In this document: positions 5,944-9,830 of the stretch, piece by piece | Numbering within the stretch: the first letter of the stretch is position 1 | How the letters are laid out: each line of letters starts with the position of its first letter | NCBI GenBank assembly: GCA_002385675.1 | Contig: DGDY01000289.1 | Coordinates: forward strand, 1,301-11,130 | From: Anaerolineales bacterium UBA3940 | Lineage (GTDB): Bacteria > Chloroflexota > Anaerolineae > Aggregatilineales > UBA3940 | Direction: 5' to 3' | Length of the DNA stretch: 9,830 bases | The notes under the pieces: generated by a model | The model's input: only the letters and a program-made list of their open reading frames with translations | Databases searched by the model: none | Told to the model about the DNA's origin: nothing | Made by a program: the position numbers and the translations under genes

Positions 5944-7041
5944 TCAGGGCGTCGAGCGCAGGTGTTCGTCGAAGAAGGCGATATTGCGCGACATGAACAG
6001 GTTGAACGTCGGGCCGAGGAAGGTGTGCGGCTCGCCCTCGTACGAGTAGAACGTCACGTCCTTGCCTGCCTCCCGCAGCGCGGTGGTCAACTCGACCGAC
6101 CACTGGTGCGGCACCTGGTCGTCAGCTGTGCCGTGGTGGATCATCACCGGCATGGCGACGCGGTCGAGGTAGCTCGTGGGTGAGGCCGCGGCGTAGCCTT
6201 CCGAGTTTTCCTCCGGCGTGCCGTAGATCGCCGCAAGCTCGTCCTGCGAGCGGGTATCCCACATCATGCGGATGCGCCGCCAGTTGGTGGCAACGTCGCC
6301 GCTCATGGCGGCGTAAAGCACGACCGCGCTGACGACATCCGGCTGCAGGACCATCGGCCACTGCGCCACGCCACCGCCCATGCTGTGCCCGATGATGCCC
6401 ACCGCGCCCGATGCCTGGGGCAGTGACGACACCTGTGCGGCGAGGTTCATCACGTCGATTGCGTAGCCGATGCGGAAGGGGTTCGGCCCGTCGTCGGACT
6501 CGCCATAACCGCGATAGTCCGGCGCGAGCGCGATATAGCCGTACCGCGCGAGGCTGTCGGCGACGGCGACGCTGTCACAGCCGGACCAGTAGGTATCGGG
6601 GTTGCAGTAGCCGTGCGCGACGATCACTGTCGGGAACGGCCCGTCGCCTGTCGGGATGTTCGCCAGCCCGGTGATGGTCAGCCCGTCGCTGTCGTACCGC
6701 ATCACGTACTGCGTGAAGCTGCCCTCGGACTTGACCACCTCGCCAAGCTGGATGCCCGTTCCGCCATACGTCCGCGCGGCGAGATCATCGATGGTCCACC
6801 CGGCGAGCGGGTTCGGCGTCGGGGTAGGGGCGGAGTTGGTCGGTGTGGCGGTGGGCGGCGCGGGCGTGAGCGTGAGCGTGGCGGTTGGCGCAGGCGCTTC
6901 CGGCGTGGCCGTCGGCGCGGGCGGCGGGTCTGTTGCGGCGAGCGTTGGCTGCACGGCGGCAGCTTCCGGCGGCGCGGCTGGCCCGCAGCCGAGCAGCGTC
7001 ACGGCGATGAACATCATGGCACACAGTACAGAGCGTCGCAT
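5944..7041 (-). CDS. Lipoprotein alpha/beta-hydrolase (dienelactone hydrolase / S9 peptidase-like)
   Basis: The 365-aa protein begins with a lipoprotein signal, 'MRRSVLCAMMFIAVTLLGC', with lipobox LLGC and Cys19. A Pro/Ala/Thr-rich linker (about 21-79) follows and should hold the enzyme away from the membrane. The alpha/beta-hydrolase fold runs from about 95 to 362: 'IVAHGYC' (140-146, oxyanion region), 'APDYRGYGES' (173-182), nucleophile elbow GHSMGG with Ser220 (218-223), the acid in 'GTADDQVP' (Asp307, 304-311) and the base in 'GEPHTF' (His339). The triad is complete, so it should be an active esterase or peptidase; the substrate cannot be told from sequence. Cys146 and Cys155 may form a disulfide outside the cell. 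An in-frame ATG exists at 7092, but it would bury the signal peptide inside the protein, so I chose 7041 despite a weak ribosome site. Confidence 0.88.
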   Translation of the reverse strand: MRRSVLCAMMFIAVTLLGCGPAAPPEAAAVQPTLAATDPPPAPTATPEAPAPTATLTLTPAPPTATPTNSAPTPTPNPLAGWTIDDLAARTYGGTGIQLGEVVKSEGSFTQYVMRYDSDGLTITGLANIPTGDGPFPTVIVAHGYCNPDTYWSGCDSVAVADSLARYGYIALAPDYRGYGESDDGPNPFRIGYAIDVMNLAAQVSSLPQASGAVGIIGHSMGGGVAQWPMVLQPDVVSAVVLYAAMSGDVATNWRRIRMMWDTRSQDELAAIYGTPEENSEGYAAASPTSYLDRVAMPVMIHHGTADDQVPHQWSVELTTALREAGKDVTFYSYEGEPHTFLGPTFNLFMSRNIAFFDEHLRSTP

Positions 7042-7172
7042 GGTGGTTCGGTCTTTCCATCCCGGCTGACGTTGCTCAGCAGAGTTTACCATGCCGGAGG
7101 GATGGAATCGCGGAAGGCGCGGAAAAGACGGGGGCCGCCGAAGGGGGTGCTAAACGCCAGATTGCCCGGCGT

Positions 7173-7967
7173 CTATCTCCGTGTTCTCCGGCTCTTCCGC
7201 TTTTCCGTGGTTCTCCGGCCCTGCAGCGCGTCGAGCAGCGGGTTGATAACCTCCCGGCGCACGCGCCAGAAGCCTTCGCCCAGCTCCCCGCGCTCGCTCG
7301 CGCGGACCAGCGCGTAAAGCCCCAGCAGGCCGAACGTGCCGACCGCGATGAGCGCGCCGGTGCGGGCGGCGGCGATGAGACGGTCCGGGCGGAGCGGCGA
7401 GTCGGCGGGAATGGCCGGGCCGGGCGTCGGCGTTGGCCCCAGCGCGGCTGCCGGGCGCGGCGTGCGCGTTGGCGGCTGCTCGATCAGCGGGGTGGGGGAG
7501 GGGCCGGGCGTGGGCGTGCCGGGCACGGCGGTCGGCGTGCGGGTGGGTGGCGGAGAGGTGGGCGTCGGTGTGGCGTTGGCAACAACGACTCGCACCTCGT
7601 ACTCGATTGGCATATCGTCGCGGCGGTTCATGCGCAGGCGGAGCACGTAGCGGCCATCGGGCAGGGTGGTCGTGTCCCACGCGCCGAGGACGCCGCCGGA
7701 CACCTGTTGCGTTACCGTGCCCTGCACCGGAGTCCAGGGCACACTGGCAAGCGTCGGGTCGGGTGCGTACTCAAGGTCGTAGCTCTCAAAGGCCGGGTCC
7801 ACCACCGTACCGGTGACCGTTACCAGCCCCGCGACCACGTCGCCCTCGGCAGGGCTGTCGATCACGGCGCGGCTGGTCGGGGCGGGTGGAGTCTCCTGCA
7901 GCGGCCCGGCTGCTGTGAGAACGAGCAGCAGGGCCAGCACGATGATGGCGCGAATGGATCGGTGCAT
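7173..7967 (-). CDS. Secreted Ig-like domain protein with Pro/Thr stalk and C-terminal membrane anchor
   Basis: The 264-aa protein opens with a signal peptide (R3, R6, hydrophobic 7-20, likely cleavage after the Ala-Ala or Gly near 20-21). Residues about 35-130 form a beta-rich Ig/FN3-like domain: 'VIDSPAEGDVVAGLVTVTGTV', 'FESYDLEYAPDP', 'VLGAWDTTTLPDGRYVLRLRM'. Such domains are common in Chloroflexota surface proteins. Residues 131-192 are a Pro/Thr stalk. A single transmembrane helix (about 197-221) follows, then a tail ending in 'KRKSRRTRR', so the domain faces outward and the basic tail inward. An in-frame ATG at 8000 would add 11 residues before the signal; 7967 gives the better signal peptide and has AGGT six bases upstream. 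It lies 132 bases after lon and 131 bases before the hydrolase gene. No enzymatic motif is visible, so a binding, adhesion or scaffold role is possible but unproven. Confidence 0.82.
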   Translation of the reverse strand: MHRSIRAIIVLALLLVLTAAGPLQETPPAPTSRAVIDSPAEGDVVAGLVTVTGTVVDPAFESYDLEYAPDPTLASVPWTPVQGTVTQQVSGGVLGAWDTTTLPDGRYVLRLRMNRRDDMPIEYEVRVVVANATPTPTSPPPTRTPTAVPGTPTPGPSPTPLIEQPPTRTPRPAAALGPTPTPGPAIPADSPLRPDRLIAAARTGALIAVGTFGLLGLYALVRASERGELGEGFWRVRREVINPLLDALQGRRTTEKRKSRRTRR

Positions 7968-8047
7968 GGGTGACCTGTCAACCTGCCGGAATGCAAACAT
8001 CCGTCGGCGGGGGAGTGTAGCCGATCTCGACGGGGCGGGCCAGCAGG

Positions 8048-8066
8048 AAAACCCGTAGTTTGCGGG
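8048..8066 (-). terminator. Weak candidate terminator after lon
   Basis: On the minus strand CCCG (8063-8066) pairs with CGGG (8052-8055) around a 7-base loop, followed at once by TTTT. A 4-bp stem is short, so termination would be partial at best. Nothing better is visible in the 132-base gap between lon and the next gene. Confidence 0.25.
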
Positions 8067-8099
8067 CGTCAGCCGCGCCGCGCCCCGTCGCTGCTGTAC

Positions 8100-9830
<1,731 letters not shown>

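Noticed and set aside
7041..7092. Upstream ATG at 7092 as the start of the hydrolase gene
   Set aside because: It would add 17 polar residues ahead of a good lipoprotein signal, and no ribosome site precedes it.
7110..7150. Possible further copy of the C/G-run repeat (GCCGAAGGGGGTG) or a terminator after the Ig-like protein gene
   Set aside because: Only about 13 bases resemble the element at 1220-1266, and the nearest hairpin (ACGCC/GGCGT around 7153-7171) has just 5 bp and no T-run.
7150..7680. Minus-strand 176-codon frame
   Set aside because: It is a frame-shifted reading of the Pro/Thr stalk and membrane anchor of the Ig-like protein. The other frame has the signal peptide, domain and anchor.

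Overview
The window comes from a GC-rich bacterial chromosome, most likely a member of the Chloroflexota (Anaerolineae-like). I infer this from the style of the proteins: secreted proteins and lipoproteins with long Pro/Thr ('PTPTP') linkers, an Ig-like domain module common in that phylum, and intergenic repeats with GTAGGGGC-type ends. No 16S or other decisive marker is present, so the phylum call is an inference. All seven genes lie on the minus strand and no convincing plus-strand gene was found.

In transcription order (from high to low coordinates) the layout is as follows. (1) lon, an ATP-dependent protease missing its N-terminal domain at the window edge (8100-9830). (2) A secreted Ig-like domain protein with a Pro/Thr stalk and one C-terminal membrane anchor (7173-7967). 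(3) A lipoprotein alpha/beta-hydrolase (5944-7041). (4) pth, peptidyl-tRNA hydrolase (5268-5852). (5) mfd, the transcription-repair coupling factor, complete at 1192 aa (1458-5036). (6) A 67-aa putative zinc-binding protein (764-967). (7) The start of a TolB/PD40-type beta-propeller lipoprotein running off the low-coordinate edge (1-590).

Housekeeping functions dominate: protein quality control (lon), rescue of peptidyl-tRNA (pth) and removal of RNA polymerase stalled at DNA lesions (mfd). A pth-mfd neighbourhood is also known in other bacteria such as Bacillus. The remaining large genes are cell-surface proteins. Here pth and mfd look separately transcribed: a hairpin terminator follows pth, and a promoter with a perfect TATAAT lies before mfd.

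The gaps hold the less ordinary material. Upstream of the 67-aa gene is a near-perfect FNR/DNR-family box centred exactly 41.5 bases above the start site predicted from its -10 element, a classic class II activator layout. The 490-base gap between that gene and mfd is built from repeats: two direct copies of a roughly 60-base palindromic element and, between them, two hairpin elements in inverted orientation. The pth-mfd gap carries a tandem array in which the 3' arm and T-tract of the pth terminator are repeated about five times. I found no defence system, prophage, insertion sequence with transposase, CRISPR array, tRNA or rRNA. The FNR-controlled small protein is the best candidate for undescribed biology.
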